60,922 nucleotides of DNA from Acidobacteriota bacterium (GTDB lineage Bacteria > Acidobacteriota > Terriglobia > Bryobacterales > Bryobacteraceae), in the NCBI GenBank assembly GCA_026394075.1, contig JAPKYX010000181.1:1-60922 (forward strand), read 5' to 3'. Shown here piece after piece: positions 1 to 7,350 of the stretch. The position numbers were made by a program, and so were the translations under genes. Numbering within the stretch: the stretch's first letter is position 1; each line of letters opens with the position of its first letter. The notes beneath the pieces were generated by a model, which saw only the letters and a list, made by a program, of their open reading frames with translations, was not told the DNA's origin and made no database searches.

Positions 1-81
1 GCTGACGCATGGGGCTGGCCGCGCCTGTTCTTCGAACCAAGAGAACGAATCAGGCGATCTAGCGAGAGTCCACAACAACTG

Positions 82-1281
82 CTACGCAGCGGCGAAGATC
101 TCCTTCATGCGCACCGCAGCCAGCTTCTCATCGCCCGCGTCGTTCATGAAGACCACAAACACCAGGCCATCCTTCTCGCGCAACGTGGCGATGCGTGGCG
201 TGCCGTCCAGTAGGCGCTTTTCAACCGCTTCCACGCTCAGCCCGGTCTTTTGTTGATCCCAACGGGCCACCACTCGATGGACTCGCCTTGTGCGGTCGTG
301 TGGGGCGAAGCTGACGTGCATCGTCGGTATCTTGCCCAGTTCGCTGGCCAGAAACTTCGCTTGCCGCTCACACTCGCGGTCCAGCGCCACAAAGTCCAGC
401 TTTGCGTACTTCTCCACCGCCAGCCACAACCCCACCATCTCTTCGCGGCCCACCTTGAAGGGCCGCCCGTTGGAATCAGAATGCGGGCTGGCATTCAACG
501 CCGCCGCCGCGATCAAGTCCTTGCGGCCTGCCAGAATGCCGGAGCTTTGCGGGCCGCGCAGGTGCTTGCCGCCGCTGATGGCGATCAGGTCCGTCCCCAG
601 CGCCGCCAGCTTCGGAATGTTGCCCCAGGGCGGCAGCATGTTGGCCGCGTCCACCAGCACCGGGAACCCGGCTTTGCGGCCGACGGCGATGCATTCGGCT
701 AACGGGATTGGCGTTTCCATATTCCAGTCGCCACTCTGGCCGCCCAGAAAGTACATCAGCGCCGTCCGGGAACTCGCGGCGTTCGTCAGTTGCTCGCGCG
801 TCTCCACCTCGACAATCTTGACGCCCGCACTGCGCACGGCATGGTCGTAGCCATTGCGGTGGACCTTTTGGATGATCGCTTCGCTCTTCATGCCGGTCAG
901 GTCCGGCAACTGCCGGATGCGGCGCTCGTCCGTTCCGGCCAGGCAGGCGTAGGTGCCCAAGGCGATCGCGCCAGCGGCCCCGGAGGTCACCAGCGCCGCC
1001 TCACACCCAATCAGCCGGGACAGCCGCTCCCCGATCTTCTCCTGCAGTTCTTCCAGCACCACGTAGTGGCGCGCCAGTTCGGCCATGGCGGGCTGCAGCT
1101 CCGGCCAGGGCTTGGAGGCGCCGATCACGGTGTGGGTGCCGCGAAAGTTCACCACCGGGCGGATGCCCAATTGACCTAATACGGTCAGTTCTCCGGTTTG
1201 AGCGGGCGCGGCACCCGTGGCGGTGGCCAGGGATGCCACACCCGCCGATTGCAACATTTGGCGGCGAGTACGACCTTTCAT
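82..1281 (-). CDS. Exported SelA-like PLP-dependent enzyme (D-glucosaminate-6-phosphate ammonia-lyase-like)
   Basis: This 399-residue protein has the fold-type I PLP layout of the SelA/DgaE branch. The sequence shows the Asp of VDAAN (D211) that would hold the pyridine nitrogen, and the likely Schiff-base lysine K239 in SGGKHLRGPQSSG. The family includes selenocysteine synthase and sugar-acid ammonia-lyases; the substrate here cannot be told. The N-terminus (RTRRQML followed by an Ala-rich hydrophobic stretch ending near APAQ) resembles a twin-arginine signal, which is odd for a PLP enzyme but would allow export in folded form. The start lies 7 nt after a CATAAT box (1289-1294) and has no clear Shine-Dalgarno, so a leaderless message is possible. 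It is divergent from the small gene at 1388. Function within the family is uncertain. Confidence 0.8.
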   Translation of the reverse strand: MKGRTRRQMLQSAGVASLATATGAAPAQTGELTVLGQLGIRPVVNFRGTHTVIGASKPWPELQPAMAELARHYVVLEELQEKIGERLSRLIGCEAALVTSGAAGAIALGTYACLAGTDERRIRQLPDLTGMKSEAIIQKVHRNGYDHAVRSAGVKIVEVETREQLTNAASSRTALMYFLGGQSGDWNMETPIPLAECIAVGRKAGFPVLVDAANMLPPWGNIPKLAALGTDLIAISGGKHLRGPQSSGILAGRKDLIAAAALNASPHSDSNGRPFKVGREEMVGLWLAVEKYAKLDFVALDRECERQAKFLASELGKIPTMHVSFAPHDRTRRVHRVVARWDQQKTGLSVEAVEKRLLDGTPRIATLREKDGLVFVVFMNDAGDEKLAAVRMKEIFAAA

Positions 1282-1387
1282 GCCCCCGATTATGTCGAAT
1301 TCCCGACGCTATTGGTAACGGCCTGCCGATTGCGTGCGAAACGATTTTCAACTCGCCGTCACTTTACGAATGTAGGAGGCCACCGCC

Positions 1388-1552
1388 ATGGCCATGATTG
1401 AATGGGAAGACCGTACCCCCAGTTGCCGTGCCAAAATGTTGGCGCATGTAAGACATCAGGCCGTGCCGCATCAATCGCCATGGACCGCCCTGGTGATGTC
1501 CATGGGCACCGTAGCTCAATTTTTCGGGATCTGGTGGATACTGTTCCGCTAA
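1388..1552 (+). CDS. Small single-pass membrane protein, copy A of a convergent pair (54 aa)
   Basis: ATG at 1388 is preceded by a perfect AGGAGG at 1374-1379 with 8-nt spacing, which makes this very short frame credible. The product starts MAMIEWEDRTPSC, has a basic middle part, and ends in one hydrophobic segment (about residues 33-53) containing AQFFGIWWILF. It aligns nearly end to end, with a one-residue gap in the loop, to the protein encoded in the opposite direction at 1634-1834: same MAMI-[E/D]-WEDRTP start, Cys13, Arg14, His20, Pro27, and the membrane pattern A-L-x6-T-x-A-Q-x2-G-[IL]-x-W-x-L-F. I do not recognise the family. The acidic/aromatic head and single helix suggest an inner-membrane protein with a cytosolic N-terminus. 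Confidence 0.75.
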   Translation: MAMIEWEDRTPSCRAKMLAHVRHQAVPHQSPWTALVMSMGTVAQFFGIWWILFR

Positions 1553-1555
1553 GAA

Positions 1556-1583
1556 TACATTTACAAGCTGTCGGCTAAATGTA
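1556..1583. repeat. Inverted repeat between the convergent small genes
   Basis: TACATTTA (1556-1563) and TAAATGTA (1576-1583) form an 8-bp stem with a 12-nt loop, just after the stop of the plus-strand small gene and 50 bp before the stop of the minus-strand one. It could be a weak shared terminator or a protein site; there is no strong T-tract. Confidence 0.4.
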
Positions 1584-1633
1584 AACCTACAAAAGCCGAA
1601 GGTGCCCGATAGATACTATCCGTAATCGTCCGG

Positions 1634-1834
1634 CTACGGCGCGTACAAAACGAAATTCAAGGCTTGGCTGAAAAAGAGATACCAGACCAAGCCCGCCGCT
1701 TGCGCAGCCGTCAGCAGGCCAGCGATTAAGGCCGGCAAAACAGACGCTCGCTTGGGGTGTTTCTCCCCGCGTAAATGAAGGAGAAACCGGCGCCGGCATT
1801 CCGGCGTGCGGTCCTCCCAGTCGATCATGGCCAA
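1634..1834 (-). CDS. Small single-pass membrane protein, copy B of a convergent pair (66 aa)
   Basis: Read from TTG at 1834, the product begins MAMIDWEDRTPECRR and matches copy A at 1388-1552 through its head and membrane helix (PALIAGLLTAAQAAGLVWYLFF, about residues 34-55), then adds a short tail. TTG is preferred because it lines up with copy A's ATG and because the upstream DNA (AGGAG then CCAACCGCCC) also lines up with copy A's ribosome site; ATG at 1828 is the alternative. The match includes the ribosome site, so the two are paralogs from an inverted duplication rather than chance. Function is unknown. An 18-bp palindrome lies about 40 bp upstream. Confidence 0.7.
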   Translation of the reverse strand: MAMIDWEDRTPECRRRFLLHLRGEKHPKRASVLPALIAGLLTAAQAAGLVWYLFFSQALNFVLYAP

Positions 1835-1872
1835 GGGCGGTTGGCTCCTAACGAATGGTAGGTGGAAAAGGC

Positions 1873-1890
1873 CTAGGTATTGTTACCTAG
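1873..1890. promoter_or_regulatory. Palindrome upstream of small-protein gene B
   Basis: CTAGGTA (1873-1879) and TACCTAG (1884-1890) form a perfect 7-bp inverted repeat around a 4-nt centre, 39-56 nt upstream of the start at 1834. Size and position suit a dimeric repressor or activator operator; no regulator is identified. Confidence 0.4.
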
Positions 1891-2001
1891 TTCCGCCCGA
1901 ATTGCGAGGGTTGTAAATCAAATTGAACGTACCGACAGTAGTAGCCGGGCTATCTTTCGATAGTTTGTTTGGCAAATGCACTACGTCGTTACTGTCATGG
2001 C

Positions 2002-2022
2002 GGCGAAGGAAGACGCTTCGCC
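2002..2022 (-). terminator. Possible hairpin terminator after xylulokinase
   Basis: GGCGAAG (2002-2008) pairs with CTTCGCC (2016-2022), 25 bp past the xylulokinase stop on the minus strand. There is no clear T-run, so this is a weak call. Confidence 0.35.
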
Positions 2023-2046
2023 AATGGGAGCACTAAGGTCTTACAG

Positions 2047-3531
2047 CTAGCTGCGGAGCGCGCTGTGGAGAGCGGGGTAAAGCGCCTGGTATACGCGATG
2101 GCCGCGCTGATAGAGCGGCTCTGCTGAATCGGGCTGACACGTGGCGGTGACCGCGATGGTCGACCGGCAAGCTTCCGGAACCGATGTGAACTGGCCCGTG
2201 CCCACCATGGCCAGCAGCGCCGCGCCATAGGCGGAGCCTTCCTGGGTGGCCAGGGTCATCACCGGCTTGGCCAGAATACTGGCCAGCACCTGCCGCCACA
2301 GCGGCGACTTGGCGCCCCCGCCGGAGGCCCGGACGGAGGCTACCTTGACGCCCAACTGCTCCACCAACTCCAGGCAATCCTTCTGCGAGTAGGAGACGCC
2401 TTCGATGATGGCGCGGACCAAATCGGCCCGCCGGTGACGCGCCGTGAGGCCCATCCAGCCGCCGCGAGCTTCCGGGTCCAGGTGTGGCGTCCGCTCGCCC
2501 ATCAAGTAGGGCAGCCAATAGAGACCCTGCGATCCGGCCGGTGCCGACGACGCCTCTTCCATCAGCGTGTCGTACTCGACTCCGGGGGCCAACTGGTTGC
2601 GGAACCATTGCAGGCTCAAGCCCGCACCTTGGGTGACGCCCATCACGTGCCACTTGCCGGGCACGGCGTGGCAGAACGTGTGGACGCGGCCCTGCGGGTC
2701 ATACGCCACCTGCTCCATGTGGGCAAACACCACGCCCGAGGTGCCTAGCGTGCAGGAGACGATGCCTGGTTCGACAATGCCGTTGCCCACCGCACTGGCC
2801 GCCTGATCGCCCGCGCCCGCCACCAGCGGCGTACCTGCCTTAAGCCCGGTCAGCGCCGCGGCCTCCGCCGATACGGTGCCGCAGACGGCGCTTGATTCGT
2901 AGACCGGCGGCAGGATCACCGGATCAATGCCCATCGCCGCGCACATCTCAGTGGACCAGCGCCGCTCCACCACGTCGAACAGTGCCGTCCCGGAGGCGTC
3001 GGAGACATCAGCGCCCAGTTCGCCGCACAGCTTGAAGCGGATATAGTCCTTGGGCAGCATCAGGTGCCGGACCTGCTCGTAGAGTTCCGGCTGATGGTCG
3101 CGCACCCACAAAAACTTAGGCAGGGTAAAGCCGGTCAGCACCGGGTTGGCCGTCCAGCGGAGAACATTCTCGGCACCCGCCGTTTGCGTGGCCCAGTCCA
3201 CTTGCGCCTGGCTGCGCTGGTCACACCAGATCAAGGCCGGGCGCACCACCGCTTTTGAGGCATTCAGCATCGTCACGCCGTGCATCTGGCCGGAAAAGCC
3301 GATGCCCTGGATGGAATCGCCGGTCGCGCCCGCCGCGCTCAGCACGCCCCGGATCGCCTCTTGCGCCGCGCGCCACCAATCGTCCGGGTGCTGCTCCGCC
3401 CACAACGGCTGGGTCATCGTCATCTCTTCGTGGGCGGCGGTGAAGCCATGGGCCACGCGTCCGCCCTCTTCCACCAACAGCGCCCGCGTCCCACCCGTGC
3501 CGACGTCGATCCCCATCCAGTAGCGCGGCAT
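2047..3531 (-). CDS. xylB: Xylulokinase
   Basis: A FGGY-family sugar kinase of 494 residues, the usual length for xylulokinase, which phosphorylates D-xylulose to xylulose 5-phosphate in the cytosol. The N-terminal phosphate-binding loop GIDVGTGGTR (residues 7-16), the QMHG segment near residue 82 and the GAGDQAA motif (catalytic Asp about D242) are all present. It begins one base after the stop of the ROK kinase gene, so the two are surely co-transcribed from upstream of 4459. With the xylanase at 9.7-11.4 kb it supports xylan/xylose use. Substrate is inferred from family resemblance; another pentulose is possible. Confidence 0.88.
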   Translation of the reverse strand: MPRYWMGIDVGTGGTRALLVEEGGRVAHGFTAAHEEMTMTQPLWAEQHPDDWWRAAQEAIRGVLSAAGATGDSIQGIGFSGQMHGVTMLNASKAVVRPALIWCDQRSQAQVDWATQTAGAENVLRWTANPVLTGFTLPKFLWVRDHQPELYEQVRHLMLPKDYIRFKLCGELGADVSDASGTALFDVVERRWSTEMCAAMGIDPVILPPVYESSAVCGTVSAEAAALTGLKAGTPLVAGAGDQAASAVGNGIVEPGIVSCTLGTSGVVFAHMEQVAYDPQGRVHTFCHAVPGKWHVMGVTQGAGLSLQWFRNQLAPGVEYDTLMEEASSAPAGSQGLYWLPYLMGERTPHLDPEARGGWMGLTARHRRADLVRAIIEGVSYSQKDCLELVEQLGVKVASVRASGGGAKSPLWRQVLASILAKPVMTLATQEGSAYGAALLAMVGTGQFTSVPEACRSTIAVTATCQPDSAEPLYQRGHRVYQALYPALHSALRS

Positions 3532-3532
3532 T

Positions 3533-4459
3533 CTAGCGGTTCCCCAACTCCTGACTCAGGAAAGGCAGATAGGCGGCTCCGTAAAGCCCGGCCAGATCAC
3601 CCAAGGCCGCTTTCTCGATCCGGGTGTCGGTGTGCCGGAACGTATAGGAGCGCCGCTTCACCTCTTCAAACATGTAGGGCGCGAAGAACTCCCAGGCCGG
3701 CAGCGGTCCACCACTCAACAGGTGGAGCGGGAAGTTGAAGATGTTCACCAGGTTCGCAATGGCGATGCCAAGCGAGCGGCCCATATGCTCAAAGATCATG
3801 TGCGCGCGGTCGTTGCCCGCCACCGCCAGTTCATAAACTCCCTTGGCGGTAATGTTCTCGCCCAAGCCATGCAGCCGCCCCATCGCCGCGATCGCCGTGG
3901 CCGAGGCGTGCTTTTCGACGCAGCCGACATTGCCGCAACCACAGGGCAGTCCATTGGGGACCACCGTAATGTGGCCCAGTTCCGCCGCCATGCCGATCTC
4001 GCCATGCAGCACGCGCCCGTGATGGATGATGCCACCGCCGATGCCCGTGCCGAGCGTCAGCAGGATGAAGTGGCGGACGTCACGGCCAGCGCCCATCCAC
4101 TTCTCGCCCAGTGCCGCCGCGTTGGCGTCGTTCTCAAGAATCACCGGCGCGCCCAGACGCTTCTCAATCTCGTCGCGCAAGGGGAAGTTTTCGAGCGGCA
4201 CCAGATTGTTCGAATTGAAGATGTAGCCCTTCTCCAGATGGATGAAGCCCGGCACGCCAATGCCCGCTCCCGCAAAGCGCCCGGTCTGCCGGTCACGCAA
4301 GGTGCGGATGGCGCCCACCATGGCGTCAATCACCGCATCGCGACCCTCTCCAATGCTGGTCAACGCCGTATGGCGGTCCAGGATCTGTCCTTCACGGCTC
4401 ACCACCGCCGCGCGCAGGTTGGTGCCGCCCAAATCGATGCCGATCGAAAATTCACTCAT
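3533..4459 (-). CDS. ROK-family sugar kinase (glucokinase-like)
   Basis: 308 residues from ATG 4459 (MSEFSIGID). The upstream-extended frame to 4507 is less likely because it puts 16 unrelated residues before the ATP-binding GIDLGGTN. The catalytic ENDAN (D111) and the ROK zinc site (H163 with C173, C175 and C180 in CGCGNVGC) are intact, so it should be an active sugar kinase, probably for glucose or a related hexose. No DNA-binding domain is present, so it is a kinase and not a ROK repressor. A TACCCT box at 4473-4468 lies 8 nt before the ATG, suggesting a leaderless start. It is first in the operon with xylB. Confidence 0.87.
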   Translation of the reverse strand: MSEFSIGIDLGGTNLRAAVVSREGQILDRHTALTSIGEGRDAVIDAMVGAIRTLRDRQTGRFAGAGIGVPGFIHLEKGYIFNSNNLVPLENFPLRDEIEKRLGAPVILENDANAAALGEKWMGAGRDVRHFILLTLGTGIGGGIIHHGRVLHGEIGMAAELGHITVVPNGLPCGCGNVGCVEKHASATAIAAMGRLHGLGENITAKGVYELAVAGNDRAHMIFEHMGRSLGIAIANLVNIFNFPLHLLSGGPLPAWEFFAPYMFEEVKRRSYTFRHTDTRIEKAALGDLAGLYGAAYLPFLSQELGNR

Positions 4460-4467
4460 CGAACGGT

Positions 4468-4473
4468 AGGGTA
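4468..4473 (-). promoter_or_regulatory. -10-like box, leaderless-type start of the ROK kinase
   Basis: TACCCT on the minus strand ends 8 nt before ATG 4459, the distance expected if transcription starts at or next to the start codon. No Shine-Dalgarno is seen. Confidence 0.45.
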
Positions 4474-4508
4474 CCAAACCAGCCGGATTGGGCTGTCGGA
4501 CTGGCAAC

Positions 4509-4537
4509 TTGCATTGCTCCGCCCGCGTCCCTATAAT
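4509..4537 (+). promoter_or_regulatory. Near-consensus sigma70-type promoter
   Basis: TTGCAT (4509-4514) and TATAAT (4532-4537) are separated by exactly 17 bp. It is the best housekeeping-type promoter I found in the window and drives the gene at 4598 with a leader of about 55 nt. Confidence 0.75.
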
Positions 4538-4597
4538 CGAGCAAATCTAACGTTGGCACCCCGTTGCTGTCGATAAGACCGGACATGTGAGGCTGCA

Positions 4598-5221
4598 ATG
4601 AAGATTGTTGGTGGTCGGCAGTTCATTGAGATCCCCGGAAGCTTTACGCATGAGCTTCCGCCCCTACTGGTGCGTTCGGCACCCAAGAAGCGCCTGGACA
4701 AGGTGATGGACATGGCGCAGGACATCGTTGAGTCAGAGGACTTGATTGATGACCTGGCGCTGGGCGACATCTCGCTGGCCACCGCGCCACAACAGCATGA
4801 GCGGCGCAAGATGGACTTGGCGCTCAACCTGGTCGAGCAATACTTCGCCATGATGGCCCACTGGCAGTGGGGCGATTCGATCCTGGAATGGATCCGCCAG
4901 TGCGAAACCACCTTTGAGCTATCTCAAAACCTGCGCCCGCTGCTGCGCGCCGATGTTTGGCCGCACGCCGGACGCTCCAGCTTCGTCACGCTGCTGGCGG
5001 ACAAGGCCGTGAAGATGGATGGCGTCGCATTGCAGCAGGCCGTCGGCATGCGGTTGACCTTCCGCCAGCCACCGCCCATCAGCTGCTTTTCGAACCAGTT
5101 TCTGTTCTACCTCAACCATTCGGTGTCGGCCAAGGCTTATGAAACCTGGGCCGCCATGTCACCCGACCCCGTCTCGGCCTTGCCGCCGGAGCGGTTCACG
5201 TTTCAAGTAGTGACCATGTAA
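4598..5221 (+). CDS. Hypothetical protein, 207 aa
   Basis: I do not recognise the family. The protein is soluble, without signal peptide or membrane segment. The first 75 residues are charged (KKRLDKVMDMAQDIVESEDLIDDL) and helical in character, followed by a Trp-rich part (MMAHWQWGDSILEWI) and a mixed C-terminal half. It has both a strong promoter (4509-4537) and a GAGG ribosome site 6 nt before ATG. The next gene, a membrane protein at 5278, follows in the same direction after 56 bp, so the two may work together. Coding status is well supported by length, promoter and ribosome site. Confidence 0.7.
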   Translation: MKIVGGRQFIEIPGSFTHELPPLLVRSAPKKRLDKVMDMAQDIVESEDLIDDLALGDISLATAPQQHERRKMDLALNLVEQYFAMMAHWQWGDSILEWIRQCETTFELSQNLRPLLRADVWPHAGRSSFVTLLADKAVKMDGVALQQAVGMRLTFRQPPPISCFSNQFLFYLNHSVSAKAYETWAAMSPDPVSALPPERFTFQVVTM

Positions 5222-5263
5222 AGCTTTCCGCATCAGGCGCTGGAGTTTCGGCTCCGATTGCTC

Positions 5264-5269
5264 TATACT
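5264..5269 (+). promoter_or_regulatory. -10-like box before the membrane protein gene at 5278
   Basis: TATACT ends 8 nt before ATG 5278, with no Shine-Dalgarno between. This fits a leaderless start. Confidence 0.45.
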
Positions 5270-5277
5270 CCGTGACC

Positions 5278-6351
5278 ATGACCGGAGCCCTCCACTACAT
5301 TGATCTGGCGATCGCCTTCAGCCTGGTGATGCTGCTGGCCACAACGCTGGTGATGACGCTGGCGCAGATCGGTGCCACGGTGCTGAAGCAGCGCCGGATC
5401 ATCCTGCAGCATGGCCTCTCATCGCTGTTGGCACAGGCCGGGCTGTCTGCGGAGCAGGCCGCGCAAGTGGCGGCTGATGTTATGAACCATCCGGCGGCCC
5501 AGGCCGGTGGCGGGGAAGCCATCCAGCGCGAACAACTGGTCCGCATCCTGCTCGATCTGGCCCGTTCCAATCCGGCCCTGAAGCAAGCACTGGGCGCCAA
5601 TGACCCGGCCCAACTGCTGAACGACATCAGCGCCACCGCCACCAGGTTGGAGGAGCAGTACCCGCATCTGGCCACCCACGTCCGCCAAGCGCAAGCCATC
5701 CTGGCCAACGTCAACCATCAGGCGAACACGGCCGCGGCGGGCGTCCACAAGGTGATGAACGGGTTTGACGCCGCCGCTGAGGCGATGTCAAGCGCCATGG
5801 CCAACAAGGCCCGGATCGTCACCATTGCCCTTTCTTTCGTGGTCGCGCTGCTGCTGCCGCTCGATGCGATTGGCATCCTCAAGAAGCTCTCGATGGACGC
5901 CGGGGAGGTGGAACAGTTGGTGGCGCTGGCCGGCAAGGTGAAGGAGTCCGCACCTCCGGCCGCACCCGAATCGGAGGACTTGAACAGCTTGAACAACCTG
6001 GTGAAGTCTCAGGTGGAGCAGTTGGTCAGCCCGCCGTTAGGCATCGTGGCGCTATCGGGCAATGCCTCCACCTTCGGCGGTTGGTTTGACCAATGGTGGA
6101 AGGCCGTCGCCTCACCCTCGGCCATTCTGGGAATCCTGCTCAGCACCGGGTTGATGAGCCTGGGCGCGCCCTTCTGGTTTGATGCCATCAAGAACCTGTT
6201 CCGGCTGCGGCCCAGTGCTGCCCAGAAGGAGAGTGGTGAGCGGGCCGAACGTGAGGCTGCCCAGACTGCGCCGCTCACCCCCGTGCGCAGCGTCAACCCG
6301 GAGCCTCCACGACCGGACGGACAGGCCAGCGGGGCAAACGCGGCAGGGTGA
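5278..6351 (+). CDS. Hypothetical membrane protein, three predicted helices
   Basis: 357 residues from ATG 5278; a GTG at 5272 is the alternative, but the TATACT box favours the ATG. Hydrophobic segments lie at about residues 8-30, 180-200 and 280-298. Between the first two is a long Ala/Gln-rich helical domain (about 40-175) that may form a coiled coil. The last helix runs into SLGAPFWFDAIKNLFRLRP, a motif I recall at the C-terminus of other uncharacterised bacterial membrane proteins, then a Pro-rich tail of about 45 residues. Function is unknown. It is downstream of the unknown gene at 4598. Confidence 0.72.
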   Translation: MTGALHYIDLAIAFSLVMLLATTLVMTLAQIGATVLKQRRIILQHGLSSLLAQAGLSAEQAAQVAADVMNHPAAQAGGGEAIQREQLVRILLDLARSNPALKQALGANDPAQLLNDISATATRLEEQYPHLATHVRQAQAILANVNHQANTAAAGVHKVMNGFDAAAEAMSSAMANKARIVTIALSFVVALLLPLDAIGILKKLSMDAGEVEQLVALAGKVKESAPPAAPESEDLNSLNNLVKSQVEQLVSPPLGIVALSGNASTFGGWFDQWWKAVASPSAILGILLSTGLMSLGAPFWFDAIKNLFRLRPSAAQKESGERAEREAAQTAPLTPVRSVNPEPPRPDGQASGANAAG

Positions 6352-6384
6352 TCCCCCGTCGTTCAGTGATAACCTAAGCCTTCC

Positions 6385-7350
6385 ATGAGAATTGCGGTCT
6401 GCGGCCTGGGCTTCATGGGGGCCACTCACATCAAAGCCATCACGGCGTCACCAGCAGTCACGCTGGCGGCGGTCGTTTCCAGTGATCCGAAGAAGCTGGC
6501 GGGAGATTTTTCGGGCGTCGGCGGCAACCTCGACACCACCTCCGATGCCATCGATCTGTCGGCGGTGAAGAAGTACTCCACCATCGAGCAAGCGTTGGCC
6601 GATCCCGAGATTGATGCCGTCGATCTCTGCCTGCCCACCTACCTGCACGCGCCCCAAGCGGTGGCCGCTTTGCAAGCTGGCAAGCACGTGCTGATCGAGA
6701 AGCCGATGGCTCTGAATGGTGCCGATTGCGACGCCATTATCGCCGCCGCCAAAGCCGCGAATCGCGTGGTGATGTGCGCCCAGGTGCTGCGCTTCTTCCC
6801 GATGTACTCGGTGCTGCCCAAGGACAAGCCACGGGCGGCGCGCTTCCGGCGGCGTTGTGCGGCTCCCGGTTGGGGTGCCTGGTTGAAAGACAAGTCCCGT
6901 TCGGGCGGCGGCGTGTTTGATCTGTTGATCCACGACGTAGACCTGATGATCCACCTTTACGGATCGCCCCGGGCCGTCACCGCCACCGGGTATGAAGACC
7001 TGGCGGCGGGCGTCGATTTGATCGACGCGCAGTTCCAATATGACGGTTTCACCGTCAGCGTCTCCGGCGGCTGGCATCCGGGTGCGTACCCGTTCTCGAT
7101 GGAATACACCATCGTCACCGCCGCGGGCACCTACGACTACTCATTCCCGGCGGGCGACCCGGTCTTTTATGCGCCCGGCGCGGAGCCCCAAGTGTTGACG
7201 CCCGCGGAGCCTGTTGACGGCTACCGGGCACAGATCGAATACTTTGCCCAGTGTGCCAGCCAGAACCAGTTACCGGCCGATTGTCTGCCGGAAACGTCGG
7301 CGGAGGCGGTACGCTGGACCATTCTGATGGAGGAAGCACGATGGAAGTAG
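6385..7350 (+). CDS. Gfo/Idh/MocA-family oxidoreductase
   Basis: A 321-residue NAD(P)-dependent sugar dehydrogenase-type protein. The Rossmann start CGLGFMGATHI, the LIEKPMAL motif with the family lysine near residue 112, and HDVDLMIHLYG (the segment following the catalytic region) are all visible. Typical substrates are inositols, hexoses or their derivatives. The next gene overlaps its stop by 10 nt and encodes a TIM-barrel sugar isomerase/epimerase, a common partner in inositol or keto-sugar breakdown. TAACCT at 6370-6375 lies 9 nt before ATG. The exact substrate cannot be read from the sequence. Confidence 0.85.
   Translation: MRIAVCGLGFMGATHIKAITASPAVTLAAVVSSDPKKLAGDFSGVGGNLDTTSDAIDLSAVKKYSTIEQALADPEIDAVDLCLPTYLHAPQAVAALQAGKHVLIEKPMALNGADCDAIIAAAKAANRVVMCAQVLRFFPMYSVLPKDKPRAARFRRRCAAPGWGAWLKDKSRSGGGVFDLLIHDVDLMIHLYGSPRAVTATGYEDLAAGVDLIDAQFQYDGFTVSVSGGWHPGAYPFSMEYTIVTAAGTYDYSFPAGDPVFYAPGAEPQVLTPAEPVDGYRAQIEYFAQCASQNQLPADCLPETSAEAVRWTILMEEARWK

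Noticed and set aside
1..81. Start of another gene at the left edge
   Set aside because: Only 81 bases lie before the first gene's stop; no frame in them can be tied to a protein.
1978..2049. 24-codon plus-strand frame MHYVVTVMAAKED before the xylB end
   Set aside because: No ribosome site, no homology to the small-protein pair, and it runs into the end of xylB; length is within chance.
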